A program made the position numbers and the translations under genes. A stretch of DNA of 64,000 nt from NCBI GenBank assembly GCA_025201375.1, contig JAIWZP010000038.1, positions 62,001-126,000 of the forward strand, written 5' to 3'. This stretch comes from Gongronella butleri. Taxonomy: Eukaryota > Mucoromycota > Mucoromycetes > Mucorales > Cunninghamellaceae. Shown here piece by piece: positions 14,305-25,833 of the stretch (position 1 is its first letter; each line of letters opens with the position of its first letter). Under the pieces are notes generated by a model. That model did not search any database and was not told the origin of the DNA. It was given only the letters and a program-made list of their open reading frames with translations.

Positions 14305-14700
14305 TGAGGGGCAAAATGAGTCGCTTGAAGCACAAGTTGCGATTGAGGGGCAGAGTGAGCCGCTCGGAGCACAAGTTGCGATTGAGGGGCAGAATGAGCC
14401 GCTCGGAGCACAAGTTGCGATTGAGGGGCAGAGTGAGTCGCTTGAAGCACAAGTTGCGATTGAGGGGCAGAGTGAGCCGCTCGGAGCACAAGTTGCAATT
14501 GAGGGGCAGAATGAGCCGCTCCGAGCACAAGTTGCGATTGAGGGGCAGAATGAGCCGCTCCGAGCACAAGTTGCGATTGAGGGGCAGAGTGAGTCGCTTG
14601 AAGCACAAGTTGCGATTGAGGGGCAGAAACGAGCCGCTCGGAGCACAAGTTGCGATTGAGAGGCAGAGTGAGCCGCATGAAGCGTGAGATGCACCTGGGG
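14305..14700. repeat. 39-bp minisatellite, left arm
   Basis: About ten units. Each contains the core GAGCACAAGTTGCGATTGAG followed by GGGCAGAGTGAGCCGCTCG. Two alternating versions differ by CGCTCGGAG or CGCTTGAAG. The length is a multiple of three, so long open frames appear on both strands. Confidence 0.9.
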
Positions 14701-14703
14701 AGT

Positions 14704-15125
14704 CTCGTTCCACTGCCATTCCAACTCGTTCCACTGCCATTTCAGGGCGTTCCACTGCCATCCCAACTCGTTCCACTGCCATTCCAACTCGTTCCACTGC
14801 CATTCCAGCTCGTTCCACTGCCATTCCAACTTGTTCCACTGCCATTCCAGCTCGTTCCACTGCCATTCCAACTCGTTCCACTGCCATTCCAGCTCGTTCC
14901 ACTGCCATTCCAACTTGTTCCACTGCCATTCCAACTCGTTCCACTGCCATTCCAGCTCGTTCCACTGCCATTCCAACTTGTTCCACTGCCATCCCAACTC
15001 GTTCCACTGCCATCCCAACTCGTTCCACTGCCATTCCAACTCGTTCCACTGCCATTCCAACTCGTTCCACTGCCATCCCAACTCGTTCCACTGCCATCTC
15101 AGCTCGTTCCAATGCCATTTCAGGG
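14704..15125. repeat. 21-bp minisatellite at the loop of the fold-back element
   Basis: About twenty units of CTCGTTCCACTGCCATTCC plus two more bases (AA or AG), with single-base variants. It sits between the two arms and has no inverted partner. Its period is a multiple of three, which produces a repetitive open frame on each strand. Confidence 0.9.
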
Positions 15126-15193
15126 AGTCTCAGCGTTCATCAAGCGCAATCCATGATTCTGGTGGCTAACTTCACCCCTCAAATTTCCGCTCA

Positions 15194-16353
15194 ATTCACT
15201 CCCCAGGTGCATCTCACGCTTCATGCGGCTCACTCTGCCTCTCAATTGCAACTTGTGCTCCGAGCGGCTCACTCTGCTCCTCAATCGCAACTTGTGCTTC
15301 AAGCGACTCACTCTGCCCCTCAATCGCAACTTGTGCTCCGAGCGGCTCATTCTGCCCCTCAATTGCAACTTGTGCTCCGAGCGGCTCACTCTGCCCCTCA
15401 ATCGCAACTTGTGCTTCAAGCGACTCATTTTGCCCCTCAATTGCAGGTCACTCGGCGAGCATGCCGCTCCAATTTTGAAGCACCTTCAACGTTTTCCGTG
15501 GTTGTCATCTGATGGCACGGTGACCCCTGACTCTTTTTTTTTTTTTTTGCATGCAAACAAAAATTGCTTTGCGCGCCTAATTTTTTTATTTGCGCGCTAA
15601 AAATAATTGTGAGGCGCGCCAATGAACACTGGAAATCCGGTATCCGGCGTTCGACTCGTTTATCCGGCGTTCGACTCGTTTGCCCGGCGTTCGACTCACT
15701 TTGTACCGCGTTCGACTCGCTTGCCTGGCGTTCGACTCGTTTACCCGGCGTTCGACTCGTTTGCCTGGCGTTCGACTCGTTTGCCTGGCGTTCGACTCGT
15801 TTGCCCGGCGTTCAACTCGTTTGCCTGGCGTTCGACTCGTTTATCCGGCGTTCGACTCGTTTATCCGGCGTTCGACTCGTTTGCCCGGCGTTCGACTCAC
15901 TTTGTACCGCGTTCGACTCGCTTGCCTGGCGTTCGACTCACTTTGTACCGCGTTCGACTCGCTTGCCCGGCGTTCGACTCGCTTGCCTGGCGTTCGACTC
16001 GCTTGCCCGGCATTCGACTCACTTTGTACCGCGTTCGACTCTTTTGCCCGGCATTTGACTCGTTTGCCTGGCGTTCGACTCACTTTGTACCGCGTTCGAC
16101 TCGCTTGCCCGGCGTTCGACTCACTTTGTATCGCGTTTGACTCGTGTGACCACCACAATAAAAAAAAAAGAATTCGCGTGCCCTGAAAATTAAATTAGCG
16201 CTCATCGAAAGTAGAATTTGCGTGGACTGATGATGCGGTGCGCGCCAATGAAAGGTGTTCGCGTGCATTTGCATTTTTATTCGCGGGTGAAAAAATCCTC
16301 TTTGCGTGCAAAAACATTTCTACGGCGCGCATATGAACAGTGGAAACTCTGTA
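15194..16353. repeat. Right arm of large fold-back element
   Basis: Reverse complement of the left arm. It holds about six 39-bp units (15215-15440), the AT-rich block (15520-15640), a longer 20/21-bp array (15645-16145) and the outer block (16180-16353). The arm differs from the left one mainly in unit number, which suggests that the arrays expand and contract independently. Confidence 0.85.
15645..16145. repeat. 20/21-bp minisatellite, right arm
   Basis: Roughly two dozen units of the TTCGACTCGTTTGCCCGGCG type, interspersed with a 21-bp variant, TTCGACTCACTTTGTACCGCG. The variant is absent from the left arm's clean array. That points to local amplification after the arms were formed. Confidence 0.9.
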
Positions 16354-16420
16354 CAGTACTACTGTACTGTACAGTACAGTACTGTACAGTATATCGTACA
16401 GTACCTACTGTATGATATGA
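16345..16420. repeat. Palindromic TACAGTAC microsatellite
   Basis: Overlapping TACAGTAC/GTACTGTAC units form a dense palindromic patch at the outer edge of the right arm. A similar patch lies at 16795-16860, and single units occur at 13435-13455, 16910-16925 and 19130-19145. Confidence 0.8.
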
Positions 16421-17629
16421 TAGCAACCGCTGGGCGCTGCCCATCGTCAATCGTGTCCAGGATTTTGTTGATTTACTGTATTGATTCTTCGCGCTGAGCC
16501 AGATCAAGAGTCGCTCCAGTATGATATGATACGATGATATCACACCATAGCACGATAAGATAGGAAGATAATACTGCTGCAATGCTATTTAAAAGAGCAG
16601 TCAACCAGCACCCAAGAGCCAAGAAAGCGCACAAAAGCGCGATTTTCGTCCGTTTGTGATATTACTTTACTGTACACCACCACAATCCACAAATTTATTG
16701 TTCAAGGGATAATCAAGCCGTCCGTCTTTCAAATTCAGAAAATTACAGTAGAAACTGACGCGTGGTGTGATTTCAATGCTTGCACAGCAGTGCGCTACTG
16801 TACATACAGTACGGTACTACAGTACGGTACAGTACTGTACTGTACTGTACAGTACCCTGCACTAAACGTACCGAGGTACCTACAAATTTGCTTTTAAATT
16901 TCGACAATACAGTACTGTAATGTGTGTTTTTCGAACTTTGACGACCTGTTGTTCCTCCAGAAAATTTTTTACAGCCTACCTGCCCGCTGATGAAAAATGC
17001 GTCTGTGCGTGAACTACTACAGTACAAATAAACCAGTGCGCTGGATGGGCGCACCCGTTTTTTTTTTGAGCCCGCAAATTCCAAAAACACCAAATTTGAT
17101 TTATTTTGCCTTTATCTCGCCATCAATTTGGTGGACGCCGCCCAAAAATGGCTGCATCGCACTCAGCGCAAAATTTAGAACAAAAATGCTTAGACCCCCA
17201 AAGCGCTACGACCACTTTTGAAAAATTCAGGGGTCACTCAGGGGTCACACATTTCAGACTCAGAAAATGCCAAATTTGGGAAATTTCGAACTCCGAGTGA
17301 TCAATGCATACCAAACAGGTAAATCCGACAATTTGCTATTGGCAGACAAAATGGCAGGCCGCCCAAGCAAACTTGAGAAAAATGTCCAAAGAGTGACGCA
17401 TGAACGGCGATCGACTGGGAAAATTGCCTACTTTAAGCAATATTTTTTTGCAAAAATTTAAGGTACTTTGATACTTCCAAATTAAGGTGGTCTGGATTGC
17501 ATGGGAATTTTTCTTTTTTTTTTAATTTTTTAAATTTTTTATTTTGCGCTGCCTGAGTGGTGGTGGACTGCAGCCTGCTGGTGAAATGACCGATGCAAAA
17601 AGTCAAAACCCAAGTTAGCGCGCCGCCGC

Positions 17630-17940
17630 AAGTCATCCCATTAGATGCTTTGCTCCCCGTTTGATAGTAAAACTGGAATAAAAGTCACAAGTTTATCGGG
17701 CCGTTGTCGAGCAAATTGCGATCAAAGATTTTGATGAAAAAGTGAATTTTCTCTGCGAGTTTTAGCCATCCATCAATGAAACTGGTCTCATTCGATAGAG
17801 ATTCAATAGATGCTAACAACACGTTGTTGAACGTGCCGAATGTCGTCCAATCAGTTGCCCAGAACATCGAGTTGAAAATTTTTGAAATGTTTGCACGTCC
17901 ACCACAACAACAACGCACGGCTTGATCTTTCACAAGCGTA
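17630..17940. repeat. Dispersed repeat fragment
   Basis: Matches about 1785-2060, sharing the CATCCCATTAGATGCTTTG-like start and the GAAACTGGTCTCATTC-like middle. No coding potential is apparent. Confidence 0.65.
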
Positions 17941-17959
17941 CAAGATCACGCATCATTTT

Positions 17960-18148
17960 CAGGTGCGATTCATTTCAGTTCGTCGGTTTTCAGGTCATCA
18001 TTTCAGATGAGGTCGTCGTTTCAGGTCGTCAGTTTTCAGCTCAATTCAGGTGCTGAAATCGTGAAATGACCTGAAAATTGACGACCTGAAATGAATCGCA
18101 TCTGAAATGACCTGAAAACCGACAACTTGAAATGAATCGCACTGTCAC
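17960..18148. repeat. TTTCAGGTC-family repeat cluster, left
   Basis: Short units around CATTTCAGGTCGTC, then the reverse complement (CCTGAAATGAATCGCA, TGACCTGAAAACCGAC). The cluster therefore folds on itself. The family reappears at 18800-19240. Confidence 0.8.
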
Positions 18149-18800
18149 GATCCAATTCGTGAGCATTGTCCACAACTCTTTTTTTTTTTCTTGCTCCCTT
18201 TCGCTCCTTTTTGTTTCCAGTCCTTCTCTTTTCCTTTGGCAGCCGCCCAATTCCAACACCATCATCTGGCCATGGCTCGTGGCTTTCAAACGCACCCTCT
18301 CACAAGTTTGTAGCTGCTCTCCCCATCGAGCAATGGCCGATCTTCTCCTTTGCCCCGCTTTTTCTCCTTTTGCTGCGCCGCTGGAATCTCGATCTGTCTG
18401 TGCGCCAAGGCTGCAGACCAATTGGCCTTGTCGCACATAAAAGACCCGCCACTTTCCTTTTCCCCTTTTTTTTCTTTTCTTTTTTTTCTTTACCCTTTCA
18501 ACACCGTTTCTCCTCCTCTGAACCCCCCTCTTGCTATTACAATAAAACTCCTTGCTTGTTTGTCACCAATATCAAGATGCGTCCTACCAATAGAGTCCAC
18601 GAGCGCCCCGCTCGCCATATCCGTGGCGCTGCTTCACGCCACGCACAACAACAACCACGTCGCGAACGTCTCGTTGTTAAACGGGCCGTCGACGTGGCCC
18701 GTCGCCGCCCCACTTTGCGTTCCGTGCTTGCGCCCGAGACGCTGGTCCGTTGGGCCCCAACGCCGCAGCAAGAGGACGGTCCAGCAGAGGATCGTCACAC
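18149..18800 (+). other. Promoter- and exon-like segment enclosed by repeats, no recognised product
   Basis: The segment sits between two clusters of one repeat family. It has a TATA-like CATAAAAGA near 18436-18444, a long pyrimidine leader, and an ATG at 18576 in good context (ATCAAGATGCG). The frame from there runs about 79 codons into the right repeat cluster and is Arg-rich; I do not recognise it. It could be a captured 5' gene fragment or a degraded gene. Coding status is uncertain. Confidence 0.3.
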
Positions 18801-19240
18801 GCACCTGAATTGACCTGAAAACTGACGACCTGAAAGCTGAAACGACCTGCACCTGAAATGACCTGAAAACCGACAACCTGAAATGAATCGCATCTGAAAT
18901 TCTGAATTGATGACCCGAAAGCCGACAACCTGAAATGAATCGCACCTGAATTGACCTGAAAACCGACGAACTGAAATGAATCGCACCTGAATTGCGTTGA
19001 AATGACCTGAAAACCGACGAGCGAAGACTTACTGAATTTAATTCAGGCATTTCGGTCGGTTTCAGGCCAAATTCAGGTTGATTTTGTAATGTTCAGGTTG
19101 GACCTGAACTTTTCAGGTCATCAAAGCGGCTACAGTACTGTATGAGGCTGTTGCCCGGGTTGCTTGATCGCGATTCAGGTTTGAACCTGAAACCTGATTT
19201 GTTATTTTTTCGACCTGAACTTTTTGACCTGAAGCAAAAT
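18801..19240. repeat. TTTCAGGTC-family repeat cluster, right
   Basis: Many direct copies of GACCTGAAAACCGACAACCT and GAAATGAATCGCACCTGAA, with looser TTCAGGTT and inverted copies toward 19040-19240. The same family flanks the segment on its left. Confidence 0.8.
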
Positions 19241-20507
19241 TTCCTCGGGTCGCCATCCCTGCCTGCGTGCGGGGCCTACAGTACGCCGGCAAGGGCAAGG
19301 CTGGCAAGCCCTGCGTCTATCATACGGCGACTGCTCTCTGAGACCGCTGCCAACTTTACAGTACGATCACAGCCACCAGGGACGGATTCATCACGTCGTG
19401 CGGCTACGCGCAAGCAGCAAAATCGGCGGATATCATAAAAGAAAGCCTCAGCATAAAAGTTGTCAATGTCATGAATATCATAAACTTGATCATCCGCCAA
19501 GTGACACGTCAATTGCAAAATAAAAGATCCATTTCAAGCGCGGAGGGCTCTCTCAAGCTCATGAAAATGGCAATAGCTGGATTTAATATTATACAGGATG
19601 CACGGGATCAGATTATTTGCAGTAGTACAATTTCTTTGTCTCTCTCTAGACTTGATTTTTTTTAAAAAAAAAAGAGACACGCAGAACTAGATCGATGGCA
19701 GAGTTTTGAATGTGATCCAACCATGTGATTGGCGATTGCCAGCATCGGGTTTGCGTAAAATTCATGAAATCGATGCCTGTCTCGGCAATGGTCTGATGGA
19801 CCTCTGATTTTTTTTTTTTTTTTTTTTTTTGTTTCTGAGAAGCAAGGGTGACCCAAGCATGTCTATGGTTTGAATAGAGTAGGTATATCAAATGAACAAT
19901 TTTTTTTTCATTTGCTCAAAGACTGCTTTGCTGATTCACGATTTTTTTTTATCCATTTTACTGGACGATCAGTCCCTGCTGCTTTTGTGCCCCATTCAAG
20001 TGACCGCTAGACCCACCTTTTTTCAAACGTGCATTTGTATAGAAACTCACGGAATGTGATCTTGTGAGCACCGGAAAATGTTTCAAATTCATTTTGTCAA
20101 TGGCGCACACAGTCAACGGCTCAACGCCAACAAATGTCGGAATTAAATCATACGCCTGGAAATCAGGGCCTCTAAAAAGGGGCTATCCATGATGTTTTCG
20201 CTCTTGGACTGCCCAAAGCATTTTGTTTTTAGGCGAAAAAGTGCATTTTACAACGAAAAAAAATCAGATCGATGTCGATGGTGGCCACGGGGGCCGCTCA
20301 TCAGATGCTGCATGATGTGGGAACACAAAAAAAAGGAGGGGTTCAGGATCAACAGTTGACAGGAACCGGCTCAAAAAGCTTATTTGCATCGAAATTGCTG
20401 ATTGGAAGACGCAGCGGGGGTTCAATGCAATTCTCTTTGTCTCGGGGGAGCTGTCATGATGTGCCTGTGTGTTTCTTCTTGTTTCTTTTTCTTTAATTTC
20501 TATCGCC
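19241..20507. other. Intergenic, no gene seen
   Basis: No frame has family resemblance or a plausible exon chain. A poly-T run (about 19808-19830) and scattered AT-rich sequence are present. The last few hundred bases, including a pyrimidine-rich leader, presumably serve as the ERG19 promoter. Confidence 0.4.
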
Positions 20508-21848
20508 ATGGCCTCTGTGACCTGTACCGCACCTGTGAACATTGCTGTAAGAATAATCCATCCGAGATTGTGCAACGAAAAGAGGCGGGGAGCGACAGAA
20601 AAAGACAAGGCGCCCCCAAAAAACGCAATATTCATCTGTTTTTTTTTTTTTTTGTTTTTTGCCTGATCGTGTCGCTAGGTCATCAAGTATTGGGGCAAGA
20701 CGAACACGGATCTGATTTTGCCGACGAATGACTCGCTTTCGGTGACGCTTTCGCAGGACATTTTGCACAGCAAGACGAGCATCAGCACACAGGCGTCGTT
20801 TGAGCAAGATCGCCTCTGGTTGAATGGAATTGAGGAGGATATCACCAAGAACAAGCGTATGCACAACTGCTTCCGCGAGACGCGTGCATTGCGCAAGGCG
20901 ATGGAGGAAGCGGACGCGTCTTTGGAGAAATTGTCGACGTATGGCGTGCATGTTTGCTCTGAGAACAATTTCCCCACGGCGGCGGGTCTTGCGTCGTCGG
21001 CGTCTGGTCTTGCGGCGCTTGTGTTTGCGCTTGCGAAGTTGTACCAATTGCCGATCGACATGTCTGATCTGTCGCGCATTGCGCGCCAGGGCTCTGGGTC
21101 TGCGTGCCGCTCGCTGTTTGGCGGGTTTGTCGCGTGGGAAAAGGGCGAATTGGCCGATGGCAGCGATTCGCGTGCTGTTCAGATTGCGCCAGACACGCAC
21201 TGGCCCGAATTGGAGGCCTTGGTGTGCGTTGTGTCTGACAAGAAGAAGGGCACGTCGTCGACGGCCGGTATGCAGCAGACGGTCGAATCGAGCCCATTGA
21301 TGCAAGAGCGTCTGCGTGTCGTGCCTGCGCGCATGAAGGCCATGAGCGACGCGATTCTCGCGCGCGACTTCCAAAAGTTTGCGGAAATCACGATGCGCGA
21401 TTCGAACCAGTTCCACGCCGTGTGTCTCGACACGTTCCCGCCCATCTTCTACTTGAATGACACGTCGCGCGGCATTATCCAGCTGATCCACGCCTACAAC
21501 AAGGCGCACGGCGAGTACAAGGCCGCTTATACCTACGACGCCGGGCCAAATGCCGTGATCTATGCCCCCAAGGAGAACATGAAGGAAATCATCCAATTGA
21601 TCCACCATTACTTCCCAAAGGGCACAGACACTCCCAAGGACACCTACTTTGCCGATCCTTACGGCCTGTTCCAAGCTAACGCTGCTGAATTCGACCAAGA
21701 GCCCAAGGTCAATCCCGCCGTCATCCCCATCTACCCACCCGGCAGCGTGTCTCGCCTCCTGCACACAAAGGTCCACGATGGCCCTCGCGTCTTGGATGAG
21801 GCAGAGTCGCTCCTCAATGACCAGGGTCTGCCCAAGCGCGTCGCCTAA
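20508..21848 (+). CDS. ERG19: Diphosphomevalonate decarboxylase
   Basis: Two exons (20508-20546 and 20679-21848) give 402 residues. The intron splits the N-terminal motif TAPVNIAVIKYWGK, which is diagnostic for this GHMP-kinase-fold enzyme. Further motifs are LPTNDSLSVTL, the phosphate-binding loop FPTAAGLASSASGLAAL, and GSGSACRSLFGGFV. The enzyme converts mevalonate diphosphate to isopentenyl diphosphate with ATP use, the last step of the mevalonate pathway to sterols and other isoprenoids. The catalytic Asp lies in the conserved C-terminal half (YTYDAGPNA). Length and motif order are normal. It converges with the TBC gene, whose stop codon is only 100 bp away. Confidence 0.96.
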
Positions 21849-21948
21849 ACCCGTCTTTTTCTTTTTTTTTTCCCACCTTTTATGTACGGTATCTTTTTCC
21901 TCTAATTTTAAAATAAATCGCTTTGCTTTCCCCCCTTTTTTTCATGAT

Positions 21949-23519
21949 TTATTTGGTTTGCTGGTAGTACGAGAGCATGAAGATGGCGATCGTGCCAACG
22001 CTCAGTGTTGTGGTGACAACGAGCTGTTTCCATGGCACTGTTGTCGACGGCTTTTCAATGGTCCACGGCGTGCGCTCGTGTGGCGCGAGCTTGAGAATCG
22101 CGCACGCGTCATCGACCCATTTTTGCCCGAATTCGTCCATTTGTGCGACGCGCCATTGCGTGGAAAATGTATTGATCGTCGACACGCGCGCGAGCGGCTG
22201 TGCAGCCTTTTCTTGCAAATCTTGCGGCGTCCACCGTTGTGCCATCTGCAATGCGTGCGCCACCACGTGCTCAAGATCAAATTCACGCGATGGAAACCGG
22301 CTCAGCGTGTGATGCATCATGCTCGCGTCGTCCAAGCACAAAATGTCGTCGCGGAAGTAGATGACCAGCGCCGCCGTCACAAACAATGGCATGCTTGGAT
22401 TGCTGCATAGAAACAGGTCAAACAGCCGCTCAATCGCCACCAGATTGTCCAAATCGTGGCTGAACCACGTAATCACCCAGCTGAGGCAATAAAATGGCAA
22501 CACGCCCGTCCTATGATAACAAAATAAAAAAAACCGTGTCAATCGCGTTAATTTCGCCCAAATTTGACGCGTATCCCTCCCATTTTTTTTTTTTTTTTTT
22601 TTACTCTTGCAGGTGCAGCGCGACGCGGTCATCCTCGAGCTGCAGTAAAGTATCTACAAGATGCAATTGGTGCAACACAGGCTCCAGCGACTCCAACATG
22701 GCATCTCGAAGGTAGAACAAAGCGATGTGGCTGGCCAGCTGATCCACGTGCTGGTGCCCTTCATACACAAGCAGCAACACGGTGCAAATATCGTGGAATC
22801 CCTAAATGTTCAAATAAAAAGCGCATGAGACTCGCCTTTTTTTTTTTTTGGCGAGCAAGACGCTCCACTGGCACGAGACACGTGTGTACCTGATAGTAGT
22901 GCAGGCTTGGGTATGTGCGCAACACGTCGACAATCACATGGTTCAGCTGACGTTGGAGGGATTGGGTCTTTTTCGCGTCAATTCCTGATTAAAAGCAGTA
23001 AAAACAAAAAAAAATGATAAAATGGGCGCGTGAACACGTATTTCTAAAGCTCATCGTCCATGCAATGGGCCATTTACCTTTGGGATACACGCTAAACGAA
23101 CGCTTTACATCAAGCAGAACCTGCGCCTCGTCCTTGTGCGCCACTGTAAAGCGGCAATTGGGTGAGATTTGGCTTTCACGAGGGTGAAACACGTTTACTT
23201 TTCAGGCCCTTCTTGTTGACCTTGTTCCACGCAGGGTGCAGCAGCAGCAGGGGCCTGGAAAGGGTCAGCGTCAGGCGTTTTTACTTGTCGTTTATTGCGT
23301 TTATCGCGGTTTTCACTTTTTTTTCTTTTTTTTTTTAATATACCAGGCTTTGCGTCGCAGACTGTTGGACAAAAAGCCGCCGGGATCCTGGCCAAGTTGG
23401 CGTAAGCGCGCGACGTCGTGCAGGGCGAGCGCGTCGACTATCTCGCGTCGCTTCTGCGCATACACGTCGATGTGTTCCTTCTTTTTGCTGCGCTTGGCGG
23501 CCTTGCGCTTCCTAGCCAT
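21949..23519 (-). CDS. TBC-domain Rab GAP, TBC1D20/Gyp8 type
   Basis: Six exons on the minus strand: 23519-23344, 23254-23199, 23143-23078, 22984-22890, 22801-22605 and 22510-21949; 383 residues. The start is a basic region (MARKRKAAKRSKKK). The TBC domain begins at LRRKAW. The arginine-finger motif is VLLDVKRSF (IxxDxxR form) and the glutamine-finger motif is LHYYQGFHD. The C-terminus has a hydrophobic segment (LVVTTTLSVGTIAIFMLSYY) that would anchor the protein in a membrane. TBC1D20 and Gyp8 have the same C-terminal anchor and act on Rab1/Ypt1-type GTPases at the ER and Golgi. The neighbouring GPI16 gene starts 183 bp upstream on the other strand, so the two probably share a promoter region. 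Confidence 0.88.
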
Positions 23520-23702
23520 AGAGAGCGGGTATCGATTTTTTTTTTAAAAAAAGGGGAAGCGTAAAAAGCGAGCAATTGGAAAGAAAGAAGGGAAAAAAAG
23601 GGCGACGGCGGGGCGCCAAATGGATCAAATGCGCAGAAAAAAGGGTCATTTCGCCCTTTTTCTTGTCTTTTTTTTTTTTTTTTTTTTTTGTTGCTCGTCG
23701 GT

Positions 23703-25833
23703 ATGATCTTGCAAAGGCTCCTGGTGCTGTGCCTTGCGCTTCCTGCAGCCCTGGCCAAGGACCACTTTACCGAGCACCTGCAGCTGACCCCGCTACCAGA
23801 TGGCAAACTGCTCGCCCATTTTGACTTTTCCACTCGTGTCGACGCGCCAACCAATGCCCAAGCTGAATGTAAAGCACTTGTCCCTTGTGTTTTGGCATGT
23901 GTCACTCATTTTTTTTTTAAAATCCTAGTGCTCGATTATGACCTGTTTCCAAAGGCAATTGGCCAGGTGATTCAGGCTTACAATGTGCGCGACATGCATT
24001 TGGTGTTTACGCAGGGCCGATGGTTGTATGACACGTGGGGCCTGAATCCCGTCTCGTCCTCGGGCACCGGCGTCGAGCTCTGGGCATGGATGGAGAATCC
24101 GCACCACGAGTAAATCCGCGAAAAAATGAACAATTGAGCGATTTTACCGAAAAATGAGACTCATCCTTTTATTTTTTAGTGTGGATCATCGATGGAAGAC
24201 GCTGACCAACGTACTTTCCGGCCTGTTTTGCGCGTCGCTCAACTTTTTAGATGACACGCTGACCGTTGAGCCGCGCCTGTCGTTCCAGCAGCAGCCATTA
24301 TGGGAAAATGGCACCGACGCATCCTTTACGTCCGCCGCGCCCCCTGCCGTCCTGCGCTACGGCGTCCTCCCGCAAGAAAACGTCTGCACCGAGAATCTGA
24401 CACCATGGATCAAGCTTCTGCCTTGCAAATCAAAGGTAAAACTCGGTTGCGACACGGCATCCATCCCGTGCTCACACTGTTATTAATTTCCAGGCGGGCA
24501 TTGCGTCTCTCCTCAACCCACATCGGATCTACAATGCTAATTATCATGCCATGGCCATTCATACCCAATCTGTTTGCAAGGTTAAAAAAAAAAAGGCATT
24601 GATGGCTCACAAGCGATAAAAGCTGATCTTTCCTTCCCCCTTCCATCCAATTAGGACGCAGCGTGCACGGAACGCGTACTGCTGCTCAAGCAGACCGTGA
24701 CCTCGGTCCTGGACCCAGTGCGCGATTCCAGCCGCCGCGACTGGTCGCTCGAATCGCTCTTTGGTCGCTCCTTGTCAGCTGCCTGCCCCGTTGCAGCTGC
24801 CAGCAACGTCCACGTCGATCTGCCCACTGAGGAAAACGACGCCTCGTTCCACCTCGACCCCGCACCCACGAAAAAGAACGCGTCCCTTGCGATCTATGAG
24901 CTGCAGAAAGGTGGGTTCACGCCTTTTTATTTTTCACCGAAATTCCTCTCATTTCTGCTGATCCCTTTTTCTCTAGCACATGCCGGCACGAACGTTGCGA
25001 TGCTCTGGGACGAAACACATTTCCAATATCGTAAGAAAATGGTATTTTTCTTGCGTTTTCTTGTTTTTTATTGATTTTATGGGATTTTTTTTTCCTGCAG
25101 CGTTGCACTCGCCGCGTCGCGGACACATCCTAGCGAATCGATACTTCACGGGCTACGGCCAGGAGCGCGGTGGTCTACGCGTCACGCTGCAAAATCTCGA
25201 TCCGGTGCGTGCCGCCAAGGTCACTTATTTTGATTCCATCCCTTGGTTCCTGAAGCTGTATCTACACACATTCCAGGTTCAGGCGCTGCAGCATGGCCAG
25301 CCCATTGCGACAGGTACGCACACGCACACACACATAAAAAGAGGGCGAGACGTGCCGCATCGCGCAAATTTATCTAATTTACCCATTTTTCTGGTTCAGA
25401 CGCGATCCTCCAGGACATGTACTATCAGCCAGCTGTTGACCGTGCGCGGCCAAACATGCTGGAATACCAATTGGAGCTCCCGGCGGACTCGGTGGTCACC
25501 ATGACCATCGATTTTGACAAGGTGTTCCTAAAATACACCGAACACCGGCCCGATGCGAATCGTGGCTTTGATATTGGGTAAAAACATGACACCATGACCT
25601 ATGGCGAGTCCATTACTGACATTTTTTTTGTCAGGTCGGCGGTCATTACGCTCGAGGATCAATCACGGATTTACACGGACACGCTGCTGGTGAGCCTGCC
25701 AACGCCGGATTTCAGCATGCCCTACAATGTGATCACGCTCACGTGCACCGTCATTGCCCTCTTCTTTGGCTCACTCTTCAACTTGCTCATCCGCAATTTC
25801 ACTGTCGTCGACGAAAAGGACAAGAAGGAATAA
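23703..25833 (+). CDS. GPI16: GPI transamidase subunit Gpi16/PIG-T
   Basis: Nine exons (23703-23868, 23929-24109, 24180-24435, 24494-24580, 24655-24910, 24977-25030, 25101-25313, 25400-25577, 25635-25833) give 529 residues. The signal peptide is [18 protein letters not shown]. Conserved blocks are [33 protein letters not shown] and [18 protein letters not shown] single membrane segment near the end ([20 protein letters not shown]) is followed by a short charged tail, EKDKKE, of the type used for ER retention. PIG-T stabilises the catalytic Gpi8 subunit and is part of the complex that attaches GPI anchors to proteins in the ER. Phases agree through all eight introns. Confidence 0.95.

Larger units (their letters stand above)
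13642..14703. repeat. Left arm of large fold-back (inverted-repeat) element
   Basis: This arm is the reverse complement of 15194-16353. Outer edges pair as TACAGAGTTTCCACTGTTCAT on the left with its complement near 16331-16353. Inner edges pair near GCATGAAGCGTGAGATGCACC at about 14674-14694. In order the arm holds a 150-bp outer block, a 20-bp minisatellite, an AT-rich block related to the outer block, and a 39-bp minisatellite. The stem would be about 1.1 kb. Confidence 0.85.

Noticed and set aside
14000..15156. Long repetitive frames (for example a 372-codon minus-strand frame with MAVERVG-like units)
   Set aside because: They come from minisatellites whose period is divisible by three, stay open on both strands, and lack splice, signal or promoter support.
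13973..16145. CRISPR-like arrays of regular direct repeats
   Set aside because: Units abut with no variable spacers, no cas genes are present, and the genome is eukaryotic.
24180..25833. Separate small genes in the Gpi16 locus
   Set aside because: All pieces join in phase into a single Gpi16/PIG-T protein.
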